Source: Mycobacterium sp. E1214 (GTDB lineage Bacteria > Actinomycetota > Actinomycetes > Mycobacteriales > Mycobacteriaceae). From it: a DNA stretch of 64,000 nt. Where the stretch lies: NCBI RefSeq assembly GCF_001666755.1, contig NZ_LZJC01000132.1:1-64000 (forward strand), in the 5' to 3' direction. This document shows positions 52,368-60,324 of the stretch, one piece after another. Each line of letters opens with the position of its first letter. Positions within the stretch are counted from its first letter, which is position 1. A program made the translations under genes and the position numbers. The notes under the pieces were generated by a model. The model was not told where the DNA came from, did no database searches, and saw nothing but the letters and a program-made list of their open reading frames with translations.

Positions 52368-52604
52368 TCAGGCGTCGTCGACGTCCCCGGCGGCCAGCGC
52401 GTCCTCGATTCGCTTGCGGGCGCCAGCTAAGTGCTCCTCGCAGCGTCGGGCCAGCTGTTCGCCTCGTTCCCACAGCTTCAGCGACGCGTCGAGGTCGAGC
52501 CCGCCCTGCTCGAGTTGGCGGACCACGTCGATCAGCTCGTCGCGGCACGCCTCGTAGCCGAGGCTACTAATGGGCGTAATCGCCTCGCCGTCGTCAACCG
52601 CCAC
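52368..52604 (-). CDS. xseB: Exodeoxyribonuclease VII small subunit
   Basis: 78 residues, typical for XseB. Helical core ISSLGYEACRDELIDVV and LEQGGLDLDASLKLWERGEQLARRC (in part), which forms the coiled coil that binds XseA. The GTG start overlaps the 3' end of xseA by 11 bp. With XseA it degrades single-stranded DNA from either end to short oligonucleotides. Confidence 0.95.
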   Translation of the reverse strand: MAVDDGEAITPISSLGYEACRDELIDVVRQLEQGGLDLDASLKLWERGEQLARRCEEHLAGARKRIEDALAAGDVDDA

Positions 52605-53844
52605 CGGTGGGCCCCTGACTCAGGGCGGCGACCGCGCCATCGGCCATGCGGACCCGCAGGCGGGTGCCGGCCGCGGCGTCGGCGACGGACCGCACCACGA
52701 CGGGCGCGCCGTCGTCGGGGACGGCCTGCACCACCGCGTACCCACGGGCCAGCGTGGCCGCCGGACCCAGAGTGGCCAGCCGGGCGCTCAGGTGGCCGAC
52801 GCGTTCGGTCTCGGCGGCGGCCAGCCGGGAGATGTCGCGGCGCAGGGCCGACCGCGCGCGGTGCACCTCGTCGGCGCGCGCGGTCAGGGCCCGCAACGGC
52901 TCGGCCAGCACCGGGCGGCTGCGCAGCTGGGTCAGCGCCTGCTGCTCGCGCGACACCCAGCCGCGCAGCGCTTGGGCGCTGCGGCGGCGCAGGTCGTCGA
53001 GCAACAGCTGCTCGGCGGCGGTGTCGGGCACCACCCGCTTCGCGGCGTCGGTGGGGGTGGCGGCGCGCAGGTCGGCGACCAGGTCGCACAGCGGGTTGTC
53101 GGGTTCGTGACCGACGGCGCTGATCACCGGCGTGCGGCAGGCCGCGATCGCGCGGCACAGCGTCTCGTCGGAGAACGGCAGCAGGTCCTCGACGCTACCG
53201 CCGCCGCGGGCGATCACGATCACGTCGACGTCGGCGTCGCGGTCGAGCGCGGCCAGCGCCTCGACGATCTGCGCGACGGCGTTCGGGCCCTGGACCGCGG
53301 TGTTGCGCACCGCGAACCGGGCCGCGGGCCAGCGGCCGGTCGCCACCGACCGCACGTCACGCTCGGCGGCGCTGGCCCGGCCGGTGATCAGCCCGATCAT
53401 GTTGGGCAGGAACGGGATCGGTCGTTTGAGGCGGTTGTCGAACAGGCCTTCGGCGTCCAGCAGCCGACGCAACCGCTCGATGCGCGCCAGCAGCTCACCG
53501 ATGCCGACGGCCCGGATCTCGGACAGGCGCAACGAGAAGGTGCCCCGGCCCGTGTAGAAGGACGGCTTACCGCACACCACCACCTGGGTGCCCTCGGCCA
53601 GCTGTACCGGCGCGTTGAGGACCAGGTCGCGCGGGCACGTCACCGTCAGCGACATGTCGGCGGCCGGGTCGCGCAGCACCATGAACACCGTTTTGGCGTC
53701 GGACCGCAGGCTGATCTGGGCCAGCTGACCCTCCACCCACACGGTGCCCAGCCGGTCGATCCAGCCGGCGACGCGGACCGCCACCGCGCGCACCGGAAAC
53801 GGGTTCTGGGCGGAGTTCGGTTCGGAGGTTGCGGCTGGGGTCAC
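52594..53844 (-). CDS. xseA: Exodeoxyribonuclease VII large subunit
   Basis: 416 residues. N-terminal OB domain (about 15-115; WIDRLGTVWVEGQLAQI and VVVCGKPSFYTGRG) binds single strands. The catalytic domain follows with IGLITGRASAAERDV and VDVIVIARGGGSVEDLLPF, then ISAVGHEPDNPLCDLVAD, which carry the conserved Arg, Gly and Asp/His residues. The remainder is a helical coiled region for XseB binding. GTG start at 53844 overlaps the upstream gene by 4 bp, so xseA is translated with it. Confidence 0.95.
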   Translation of the reverse strand: MTPAATSEPNSAQNPFPVRAVAVRVAGWIDRLGTVWVEGQLAQISLRSDAKTVFMVLRDPAADMSLTVTCPRDLVLNAPVQLAEGTQVVVCGKPSFYTGRGTFSLRLSEIRAVGIGELLARIERLRRLLDAEGLFDNRLKRPIPFLPNMIGLITGRASAAERDVRSVATGRWPAARFAVRNTAVQGPNAVAQIVEALAALDRDADVDVIVIARGGGSVEDLLPFSDETLCRAIAACRTPVISAVGHEPDNPLCDLVADLRAATPTDAAKRVVPDTAAEQLLLDDLRRRSAQALRGWVSREQQALTQLRSRPVLAEPLRALTARADEVHRARSALRRDISRLAAAETERVGHLSARLATLGPAATLARGYAVVQAVPDDGAPVVVRSVADAAAGTRLRVRMADGAVAALSQGPTGGG

Positions 53845-54431
53845 TTCGCGTTCGCGCGGGTGATCCTGTTGGCCAGCAGCGTCTCGAACGGCGCCCGGGC
53901 CTTGGTGGCCTGCTCGTAGGCCAGCAGGGCTTCGAGCTCCTCGACGCTCAACGACTGCAGGCGGGCCCGCAGCTGGGCGAGCGTCAGCGTCGAATAGTCG
54001 AGCTCGCTGACTACCGAGGGCTGCGGGACGTCGGCGGCCGCGGACTTCTTCGGCTGCCGGGCGGGCCGGACCAGCGCGCTGGCGTCCTCGTGCGCGTCGG
54101 CCACCGAGTACAGCGCGAACCGGCCCTCGCCGCGGCGCTCTGCCTCACCGCCCTCCGGCAGCGCCGCCGGGGTGGCGCCCTCGGGCAGGTCCTCGTCGAA
54201 GGTGGCCCATTCCGGCTTCTCGTCCTTGGGCGGGAAGATGGTCTCGAGGGTGCTGTCGCCCTTGTTCACCAGCTCGGCGATGTTCTGCTGAACCCGCATC
54301 ACGATGTGCGCCGCCTGGCTGGCCAACGTCATCGGATACATCAAGATGGTTTTCGGCAGCTTCATGGTCTCCTCGACAGCGACTGTCGCCGCGCCGACCA
54401 AAAGCCGAACTCCAAACGGTGCAGCAGCCAT
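53841..54431 (-). CDS. Lipid droplet-associated protein (Rv1109c type)
   Basis: 196 residues. N-terminal amphipathic and hydrophobic part (FGVRLLVGAATVAVEETMKLPKTILMYPM, in part residues 6-34) resembles the mycobacterial lipid-droplet/PHA-associated proteins. The C-terminal end SELDYSTLTLAQLRARLQSLS, followed by EELEALLAYE, is a helical module also found in other actinobacterial proteins next to xseA. A charged linker joins them. Role in lipid storage is family knowledge, not shown here. Overlaps xseA by 4 bp; divergent from ispH. Confidence 0.8.
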   Translation of the reverse strand: MAAAPFGVRLLVGAATVAVEETMKLPKTILMYPMTLASQAAHIVMRVQQNIAELVNKGDSTLETIFPPKDEKPEWATFDEDLPEGATPAALPEGGEAERRGEGRFALYSVADAHEDASALVRPARQPKKSAAADVPQPSVVSELDYSTLTLAQLRARLQSLSVEELEALLAYEQATKARAPFETLLANRITRANAK

Positions 54432-54507
54432 GGGTCCAAGATTGCCTTAACCGGCGGCTAAGTCCAAGCCCGCCCGCGCGAGCTGGCAACCCCGTGTCGG
54501 CAGAACG

Positions 54508-54513
54508 TACCCT
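54508..54513 (+). promoter_or_regulatory. -10 box TACCCT, leaderless promoter of ispH
   Basis: TACCCT, seven bases, then the ATG at 54521. Confidence 0.5.
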
Positions 54514-54520
54514 GGACGGC

Positions 54521-55519
54521 ATGCCGCCGACTGTTGACATGGGGATTCCCGGCGCATCCAGCTCGGTAGCCGTCGGACCCACCCGCAAGCGCGTGCTCCT
54601 GGCGGAGCCGCGCGGGTACTGCGCGGGTGTGGATCGGGCCGTCGAGACCGTGGAGCGGGCGCTGGAAAAGCACGGTGCGCCGATCTACGTGCGCCACGAG
54701 ATCGTCCACAACCGCCACGTCGTGGACACCCTGCAAAAGGCCGGCGCCGTCTTCGTCGAGGAGACCGACCAGGTGCCCGAGGGCGCCATCGTGGTCTTCT
54801 CCGCCCACGGCGTCGCGCCGACCGTGCACGCCGCCGCCGCGGAACGCAACCTGCACACCATCGACGCCACGTGCCCGCTGGTAACCAAGGTGCACAACGA
54901 GGCGCGCCGGTTCGCCCGCAACGACTACGACATCCTCCTGATCGGCCACGAGGGCCACGAGGAGGTCATCGGCACGTCCGGCGAGGCGCCCGAGCACGTC
55001 CAGCTCGTCGATGGGGTTGCGTCGGTGGCGAACGTGACGGTCCGCGACGAGAACAAGGTGGTGTGGTTGTCCCAGACCACGCTGTCGGTCGACGAGACCA
55101 TGGAGATCGTCACGAAGCTGCGGGAACGCTTCCCCAAGCTGCAGGATCCGCCCAGCGACGACATCTGCTACGCGACGCAGAACCGGCAGGTCGCGGTCAA
55201 GGCGATGGCCCCGGAATGCGAGCTGGTGATCGTCGTCGGGTCCCGCAACTCGTCGAACTCGGTGCGCCTGGTGGAGGTCGCGCTGGGCGGCGGCGCCGCG
55301 GCCGCGCACCTCGTCGACTGGGCCGACGACATCGACCCGGCCTGGCTGGAGGGTGTCACGACCGTCGGCGTCACGTCGGGCGCTTCGGTGCCCGAGGTGC
55401 TGGTGCGCGGCGTGCTCGAGCGGCTCGCCGAATCCGGCTTCGACGTGGTCCAGCCTGTCACCACCGCACAGGAGACGCTGGTGTTCGCGTTGCCGCGCGA
55501 GATCAGGTCGCTGCTCTAA
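54521..55519 (+). CDS. ispH: 4-hydroxy-3-methylbut-2-enyl diphosphate reductase
   Basis: 332 residues. The three cluster cysteines are Cys34 (PRGYCAGVDRA), Cys118 (DATCPLVTKVH) and Cys216 (DDICYATQNRQ). Histidines in RHEIVHNRHVV and GHEGHEEV bind the diphosphate. Last enzyme of the MEP pathway, making IPP and DMAPP. This corresponds to lytB2 (Rv1110) of M. tuberculosis. The ATG is set by homology (PPTVDMGIPG) and the -10 box. Divergent from the lipid-droplet protein gene. Confidence 0.96.
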   Translation: MPPTVDMGIPGASSSVAVGPTRKRVLLAEPRGYCAGVDRAVETVERALEKHGAPIYVRHEIVHNRHVVDTLQKAGAVFVEETDQVPEGAIVVFSAHGVAPTVHAAAAERNLHTIDATCPLVTKVHNEARRFARNDYDILLIGHEGHEEVIGTSGEAPEHVQLVDGVASVANVTVRDENKVVWLSQTTLSVDETMEIVTKLRERFPKLQDPPSDDICYATQNRQVAVKAMAPECELVIVVGSRNSSNSVRLVEVALGGGAAAAHLVDWADDIDPAWLEGVTTVGVTSGASVPEVLVRGVLERLAESGFDVVQPVTTAQETLVFALPREIRSLL

Positions 55520-55528
55520 CTTAACGCC

Positions 55529-56782
55529 TCAGGCGTCGTACTCCCACGATTCGGCGGGCGGGCGCGCCTGCGACCTGCCGGGCGTGCGGGACCGGCCGCG
55601 GCGCTCGGCGCCGGGGTCCGAAGAGCCCGCCCCGCGGTAACGCACCTGCGAGACGGGGTGGTGGGTGCCGTTGGTGGACGGCCGCCGGCGCCGCGGCTCG
55701 TACGACGACTCCGGGCGGTCGCGGTCGTCGTACCGGCTGGGGCGCTCGGGCTGACCGTAACCGTCGCCGTATTTGTCCCCGTAGCCGTCTGCGTAGCCGT
55801 CGAAGCGGCTGCTGCGCGACCTCGGCTCGTAGGACTGCTCATAGGGCCGCTCGTACGGGCTGCGCCGGGTCCGCGGCTCGCGGCGCCCGTCGCGGTCGCG
55901 GGGCGGCTGGCCGGTCGCGTCGGCGTCGTCACCGGGGCGCGGACGGCGCCGCGGTCGGCGGGCCGCGTCGGACCCGTCGCGCGCCGTGCCGTAGTCGCGG
56001 CCGGTGGTCGCGCTGCGCCGGCTCGACCGCCTCGGACGCTCTTCCCGACCGTCCGGTTCCGCTCCGTCGTCCAGCGAGGGCCGGGCATGCCTGGAGCGGG
56101 TGCGGCTGGAGCGGGCGGTGGAGCGGTCCCCGCGGGTGCTGCGTCGCGCACGTGCGGAGGTGCTCCCCGTGCGGCCGCGCCGCTTCTGGGCGGCGGGGGC
56201 CTCCTCGGCGTCGGTGGCGTCGTCCTCGGACTCCGCGCCCACCAGCGACTGCAGCTTCGCGCCGATCCCGCTGAAGAAGGACTTCACCTCGGCGGGCGCG
56301 GCCGTCGCATCGGATGAGGTCTTCGACGCGCCGGACGGCGAGGTGCGCTCCGACATCCCGAAGTACCAGCGGGCCAACCCGATGAGCAGCACGGCACCCG
56401 CGGTGCCCAGCATCAGCGGGAAGCGCTCGATCAGCGGGTATCCGCAGTTGATCAGCAAGTCCTTGAGCCGGCCGACCTTGCCGTCGTGAAACAGCCAGTA
56501 CGCGCCGGGCACGGCCACGAACAGGATCAGCGGCGGCTGGATGATCGCCGTGAAAATGCCGTCCTGGCGCACCGCCAGCACCGCCGCGAGGCAGCCGGCG
56601 ATATAGAAGCCGGCGAAGACGTGGGTCAGCTCCTTGTGACCCATGCCGGCGTCGATGCCGTAGCCAATGGCGGTGGCGGTGACGGCGATGAGCAGCGCGA
56701 TCCACGACTGCACACCGGCGATGTTTGGGTGGATCGAGCGGTGGCTTACCTCAACCGCCGACCTGGCCCGCTGGACTGACAC
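55529..56782 (-). CDS. DUF6542 membrane protein with a long charged tail (Rv1111c type)
   Basis: 417 residues from a GTG at 56782, six bases after a TACGGT -10 box. Four membrane helices in the first 145 residues (VQSWIALLIAVTATAIGYGI, HVFAGFYIAGCLAAVLAV, TAIIQPPLILFVAVPGAYWL, MLGTAGAVLLIGLARWYFG). The remaining 270 residues are Arg/Ser/Glu/Tyr-rich and disordered, with tyrosine repeats such as GYADGYGDKYGDGYGQ. The tail might bind nucleic acid or be a phosphorylation target; nothing shows which. The frame stays open far upstream, opposite ychF, but that part is a shadow. Convergent with ispH by 9 bp. Confidence 0.82.
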   Translation of the reverse strand: MSVQRARSAVEVSHRSIHPNIAGVQSWIALLIAVTATAIGYGIDAGMGHKELTHVFAGFYIAGCLAAVLAVRQDGIFTAIIQPPLILFVAVPGAYWLFHDGKVGRLKDLLINCGYPLIERFPLMLGTAGAVLLIGLARWYFGMSERTSPSGASKTSSDATAAPAEVKSFFSGIGAKLQSLVGAESEDDATDAEEAPAAQKRRGRTGSTSARARRSTRGDRSTARSSRTRSRHARPSLDDGAEPDGREERPRRSSRRSATTGRDYGTARDGSDAARRPRRRPRPGDDADATGQPPRDRDGRREPRTRRSPYERPYEQSYEPRSRSSRFDGYADGYGDKYGDGYGQPERPSRYDDRDRPESSYEPRRRRPSTNGTHHPVSQVRYRGAGSSDPGAERRGRSRTPGRSQARPPAESWEYDA

Positions 56783-56788
56783 ATCTAG

Positions 56789-56794
56789 ACCGTA
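56789..56794 (-). promoter_or_regulatory. -10 box TACGGT, leaderless promoter of the DUF6542 gene
   Basis: On the reverse strand TACGGT is followed by CTAGAT and the GTG at 56782 (six bases). Confidence 0.5.
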
Positions 56795-56896
56795 CCGGGA
56801 ATGGGCCCAAAGGCCCGTAAATACCTCGTAGCGATGCCGGGCGTGCCACGCGCTCGTTTCAGGCGCCGGCCGGCGCGCGTGGTCCGCCGCGAGCCC

Positions 56897-56902
56897 TAGA
56901 CT
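56897..56902 (+). promoter_or_regulatory. -10 box TAGACT upstream of ychF
   Basis: TAGACT lies nine bases before the GTG at 56912, giving a leader of two or three bases at most. Confidence 0.45.
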
Positions 56903-56911
56903 TGGGTCCCT

Positions 56912-57985
56912 GTGAGCCTGAACCTGGGAATCGTGGGCCTGCCCAACGTGGGCAAATCCACGCTCTTCAACGCCCTGACCCGTAACAACGTGGTGGCGGC
57001 CAACTACCCGTTCGCGACGATCGAGCCGAACGAGGGCGTGGTCTCGCTGCCCGACCCCCGGCTGGACAAGCTGGCCGAGCTCTTCAATTCCGACCGCATC
57101 GTGCCGGCGCCGGTCACGTTCGTCGACATCGCGGGGATCGTGAAAGGCGCCTCCGAGGGCGCCGGGCTGGGCAACAAGTTCCTGGCCAACATCCGCGAAT
57201 GTGACGCCATCTGCCAGGTGGTGCGGGCGTTCGCCGACGACGACGTGGTGCACGTCGACGGCAAGGTCGACCCGCGTTCCGACATCGAGGTCATCGAGAC
57301 CGAGCTGATCCTCGCCGACCTGCAGACCCTGGAGAAGGCGGTTCCGCGGCTGGAGAAGGAAGCCCGCAACAACAAGGACCGCAAGCCCGTGCACGAGGCG
57401 GCCGTCGCCGCCGAGGCCGTGCTCAACTCCGGCAAGACGCTGTTCGCGGCCGGTGTCGACGCCGACCCGCTGCGCGAGCTGAACCTGATGACGACGAAAC
57501 CCTTCCTCTACGTCTTCAACTCCGACGAAGCGGTGCTGACCGACGATGCGCGCAAGGCCGAGCTTTCCGCGATGGTCGCTCCCGCCGACGCGGTGTTCCT
57601 GGACGCGAAGATCGAGGCGGAACTGCAAGAGCTCGACGACGAGTCCGCGGCCGAGCTGCTGGAGTCGATCGGGCAGACCGAGCGTGGCCTCGACGCGCTG
57701 GCCCGGGCCGGCTTCCACACCCTCAAACTGCAAACGTTTCTCACCGCGGGCCCGAAAGAGGCGCGCGCGTGGACGATTCACCAGGGTGACACCGCGCCCA
57801 AGGCGGCCGGCGTCATCCACACCGACTTCGAGAAGGGTTTCATCAAGGCCGAGATCGTGTCCTATGACGACCTGATCGCCGCCGGATCGATGGCCGCCGC
57901 CAAGGCGGCCGGCAAGGTGCGCATGGAGGGCAAGGACTACGTGATGGCCGACGGCGACGTGGTCGAATTCCGGTTCAACGTGTAG
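56912..57985 (+). CDS. ychF: Redox-regulated ATPase YchF (OLA1 family)
   Basis: 357 residues, the same length as M. tuberculosis Rv1112. P-loop GLPNVGKST at 9-17, switch region NYPFATIEPNEG, G3 FVDIAGIVKGASEG and the altered G4 (FLYVFNSDE in place of NKxD), which switches preference from GTP to ATP in this family. The C-terminal TGS domain ends with DYVMADGDVVEFRFNV. Binds ribosomes and is linked to stress responses in other bacteria. Its last 11 bases overlap the end of the convergent hydrolase gene. Confidence 0.96.
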   Translation: MSLNLGIVGLPNVGKSTLFNALTRNNVVAANYPFATIEPNEGVVSLPDPRLDKLAELFNSDRIVPAPVTFVDIAGIVKGASEGAGLGNKFLANIRECDAICQVVRAFADDDVVHVDGKVDPRSDIEVIETELILADLQTLEKAVPRLEKEARNNKDRKPVHEAAVAAEAVLNSGKTLFAAGVDADPLRELNLMTTKPFLYVFNSDEAVLTDDARKAELSAMVAPADAVFLDAKIEAELQELDDESAAELLESIGQTERGLDALARAGFHTLKLQTFLTAGPKEARAWTIHQGDTAPKAAGVIHTDFEKGFIKAEIVSYDDLIAAGSMAAAKAAGKVRMEGKDYVMADGDVVEFRFNV

Positions 57986-59387
57986 TCGGTGACTCGGCGT
58001 TGTCACCGGCCGATGTCGAGGTCCTCCGATGCTCGCCGTCGGCAGGCACGAGGTGTTTCCGGAGCCAGTCTTGGGAGTGGTCGAGCCATTGCCGGTAGTG
58101 GCCCATGGCGCAATGGTCGTCGTCGGGGTAAAGCAGCAGGGTGGCGTTAGGCGCTGTGTCGGCGAGGTCGACAGTGTCCTGAGTGCTGAGCAGGGTGTCG
58201 TGCTCGCCGTTGATGGCGAGCAGCGGAATATTGATGTGCGGCAGTCGATCCCGGATCGAGAGCGCCCTCAAGGCGCGGGCCAGCTTGATCGGGGTGGTGG
58301 CTCCGAGGGTGTCCGCCAGCGCGCTGATGATGATGTGAGGGATGCCCAAGGCGCCGCCGTTGAACGAGTGGTGAGTCGGGGCCCCGCAGGCGACTGCGCA
58401 GGCCAGCCGGTCGTCGTTGGCGGCCATGCGCGCGGCCCAGTAACCGCCGAAGCTGACGCCGACCATGGCGATCCGGTCGGGGTCGAGACGTGGGTCGGCG
58501 GCCAGGTGGTCGATGACCCGGCGGTAGGTCCGTTCCGATTGGGGGCCCATCGGTTTGGCGTAGGCGTAGGTGCCGGGCATCTCCATCATGAACATGGCCA
58601 ATCCGGCACCCCGGTAGCGCAGCAACCCCACGGCTAACTCCGCGACGGTCCCCTCCAGGCCGTTGGTGGTCAGGACCACCGGTTGTGGACCGTGCCCCGG
58701 CGCCAGGGTGAGCCAGCCCCGCACGGTGTCGCCGTCGGGGGTGGGGATTGCGAGACGCTCGACACGAAGGTCGATGGCGGGCGCGATCGCGGCGACCAGA
58801 GCGTCGAAGAGATGCCGCGAGCGCCAGTAGGCCTGCATACGACGGGCGCTGTGGCCGGGGAAGGCGCTGACTTGGTAGTAGGTGATGGCCTTCGTCCACG
58901 CATCGATCGCCCGAAACGCCCGTGCGGTGCGCCGGCGGTCGTCGGCTTGGGCGTACCTATCGACGAGTTCGATGATCGCCGCCTCGCTGGGCTGGGGCCC
59001 GTTGTCGGCGAACAGCACCGCACCCGGGCTGATCAAATCTGTCAGCGCCGCGACCTGTTCTTCGGTGAGCGTGACCGGCCCGCCAATGGCGGGGACCGCG
59101 CAGGACTCCGTCTTGGCGAGGTCGCGCAGTAGCGCGACGGCTCGTTCGGCATGCTGTTCGGCGATCCGATCCCAGTGAGCGCACCAGCGGTCGTCGCGGA
59201 ATGACCGTGCCGCCCTGAGCTCTTGCGCGAAGTCGGGTGGGTGCAGCCCGCCCATGTTGGCGTACCGCAGCACGAACAGCTTGGGCAGGAAGGGCGCCGC
59301 CCCGCACCAGCGGGCTGCCAGGTTGGTCGTGCCGGTGATCGCGCAGGCTGTCACGAAGAGCTTGTGCCTCAAGGTTGCCTCGGCCAT
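57975..59387 (-). CDS. Alpha/beta hydrolase, FrsA/DUF1100-like
   Basis: 470 residues from an ATG at 59387 with AAAGGACG upstream. A helical N-terminal region of about 190 residues precedes a hydrolase domain: LTTNGLEGTVAEL holds the oxyanion turn, the elbow is VGVSFGGYWAARM with Ser312, Asp is likely in INGEHDTLL, and His in DDDHCAMGHY. This layout matches FrsA-like esterases. Substrate unknown. Divergent from a TetR regulator gene; the intergenic region contains two matching palindromes, so the regulator probably controls this gene. Convergent overlap with ychF by 11 bp. Confidence 0.85.
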   Translation of the reverse strand: MAEATLRHKLFVTACAITGTTNLAARWCGAAPFLPKLFVLRYANMGGLHPPDFAQELRAARSFRDDRWCAHWDRIAEQHAERAVALLRDLAKTESCAVPAIGGPVTLTEEQVAALTDLISPGAVLFADNGPQPSEAAIIELVDRYAQADDRRRTARAFRAIDAWTKAITYYQVSAFPGHSARRMQAYWRSRHLFDALVAAIAPAIDLRVERLAIPTPDGDTVRGWLTLAPGHGPQPVVLTTNGLEGTVAELAVGLLRYRGAGLAMFMMEMPGTYAYAKPMGPQSERTYRRVIDHLAADPRLDPDRIAMVGVSFGGYWAARMAANDDRLACAVACGAPTHHSFNGGALGIPHIIISALADTLGATTPIKLARALRALSIRDRLPHINIPLLAINGEHDTLLSTQDTVDLADTAPNATLLLYPDDDHCAMGHYRQWLDHSQDWLRKHLVPADGEHRRTSTSAGDNAESPTTR

Positions 59388-59467
59388 TGGCGCCGTCCTT
59401 TCTTCGTGCGGCGGTCGTGCTGTGCCCGCCGCGCCGCGTCGGCGCCGCCTGGCCGATGCGGCCCGCC

Positions 59468-59481
59468 GGAACAGTCGTTCC
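59468..59481. promoter_or_regulatory. Palindrome 1, candidate TetR operator
   Basis: GGAACAGTCGTTCC is a GGAAC-N4-GTTCC dyad; adding one base each side (CGGAAC...GTTCCG) keeps it perfect. It lies 81 bp upstream of the hydrolase start and 110 bp upstream of the TetR start. Confidence 0.75.
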
Positions 59482-59508
59482 GACAGTAACATCGTCGAGG
59501 CGATTCTC

Positions 59509-59522
59509 GGAACAACCGTTCC
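59509..59522. promoter_or_regulatory. Palindrome 2, candidate TetR operator
   Basis: GGAACAACCGTTCC has the same GGAAC-N4-GTTCC arms as palindrome 1, 41 bp away centre to centre, about four helical turns, so proteins bound to both would face the same side. Both sit between the divergent hydrolase and TetR genes. Confidence 0.75.
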
Positions 59523-59591
59523 ACGCATCAGTGAGGAGGCGTCTGGGATGACCCGTTCATATCGGCAGCACCGGCGCCGAGCCGTCGAGCC

Positions 59592-60266
59592 GTGAGTGGA
59601 CCTGCGCCGGTCGGGCGAGGCGCCGGCGCCGCGCGTGAAACTGGTCGCCCCGACACCCGGCGTCGATTGCTCGACAGTGCCGAAGAGCTGTTCGCCGACC
59701 GCGGCTATTTCGGTGTCAGCGTCCGCGAGATCACCGACCATGCAGGCGCCCGATTGGCGGCAATCAGTGAGCAGTTCGGCGGAAAAGAAGGCTTGTTCCG
59801 CGCCGTCGTCCTGCGCCGGATTCGACCGCTCAACCATGAGCGCCGCGACCACCTGGCGGCGTTGCCCGCGCGTGGCAGCCGGGATCGGCGCTTAGCCGCC
59901 GTCATCGACGCGTTCACCGAACCGATGCGCCAGCGGGCCGGTGACCCGTGCTGGGACAACTACTTTCGTCTGATCGCTCAACTCGCCAACTCCGGACATC
60001 CAATCCGCGCGCTGATCGCCGACGAGTTCAATGCCATCGCCGCCGACTTCATCGCCGCCCTCCAGGCGTTGTTCCCGGCCGCCGACGAGGCCGCCATTCA
60101 CGACGCCTACCTGCACATGGTCGCCGCCACGCTGCACACGTACTCCAACAACCTGCGCCTCGACAGCCTCAGCCGGGGCCGCCTGCGCGCCCACGACACC
60201 GACCAGCGCCACCGTGCGCTGCTGCGCTTCGTCGCGGGCGGCATCACCAGGTTGGCCACCTCGTGA
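59592..60266 (+). CDS. TetR family transcriptional regulator
   Basis: 224 residues from a GTG. Typical TetR HTH at about 22-66: TRRRLLDSAEELFADRGYFG, then VSVREITDHAGARLAAISEQFGGKEGLFRA (positions 42-71). The ligand domain (from about 90) contains DPCWDNYFRLIAQLANSG and the C-terminal helix RHRALLRFVAGGITRL, as in the CmtR/YbiH-like TetR_C subgroup. Effector unknown, probably a lipid or the hydrolase substrate. Divergent from the hydrolase gene with two palindromes between. No good ribosome site; another start a few codons later is possible. Confidence 0.9.
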   Translation: MSGPAPVGRGAGAARETGRPDTRRRLLDSAEELFADRGYFGVSVREITDHAGARLAAISEQFGGKEGLFRAVVLRRIRPLNHERRDHLAALPARGSRDRRLAAVIDAFTEPMRQRAGDPCWDNYFRLIAQLANSGHPIRALIADEFNAIAADFIAALQALFPAADEAAIHDAYLHMVAATLHTYSNNLRLDSLSRGRLRAHDTDQRHRALLRFVAGGITRLATS

Positions 60267-60324
60267 CATAGCGGCGCGTCGGTAACGCTCAGCGCTGCCC
60301 GTCCGGGTGAGGTTGGGGCCGCGC

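Noticed and set aside
59468..59522. GGAAC boxes read as SigE -35 elements
   Set aside because: Each GGAAC is the arm of a palindrome repeated twice with identical spacing; that fits a dimer operator better, and no SigE -10 (GTT) stands at the right distance.
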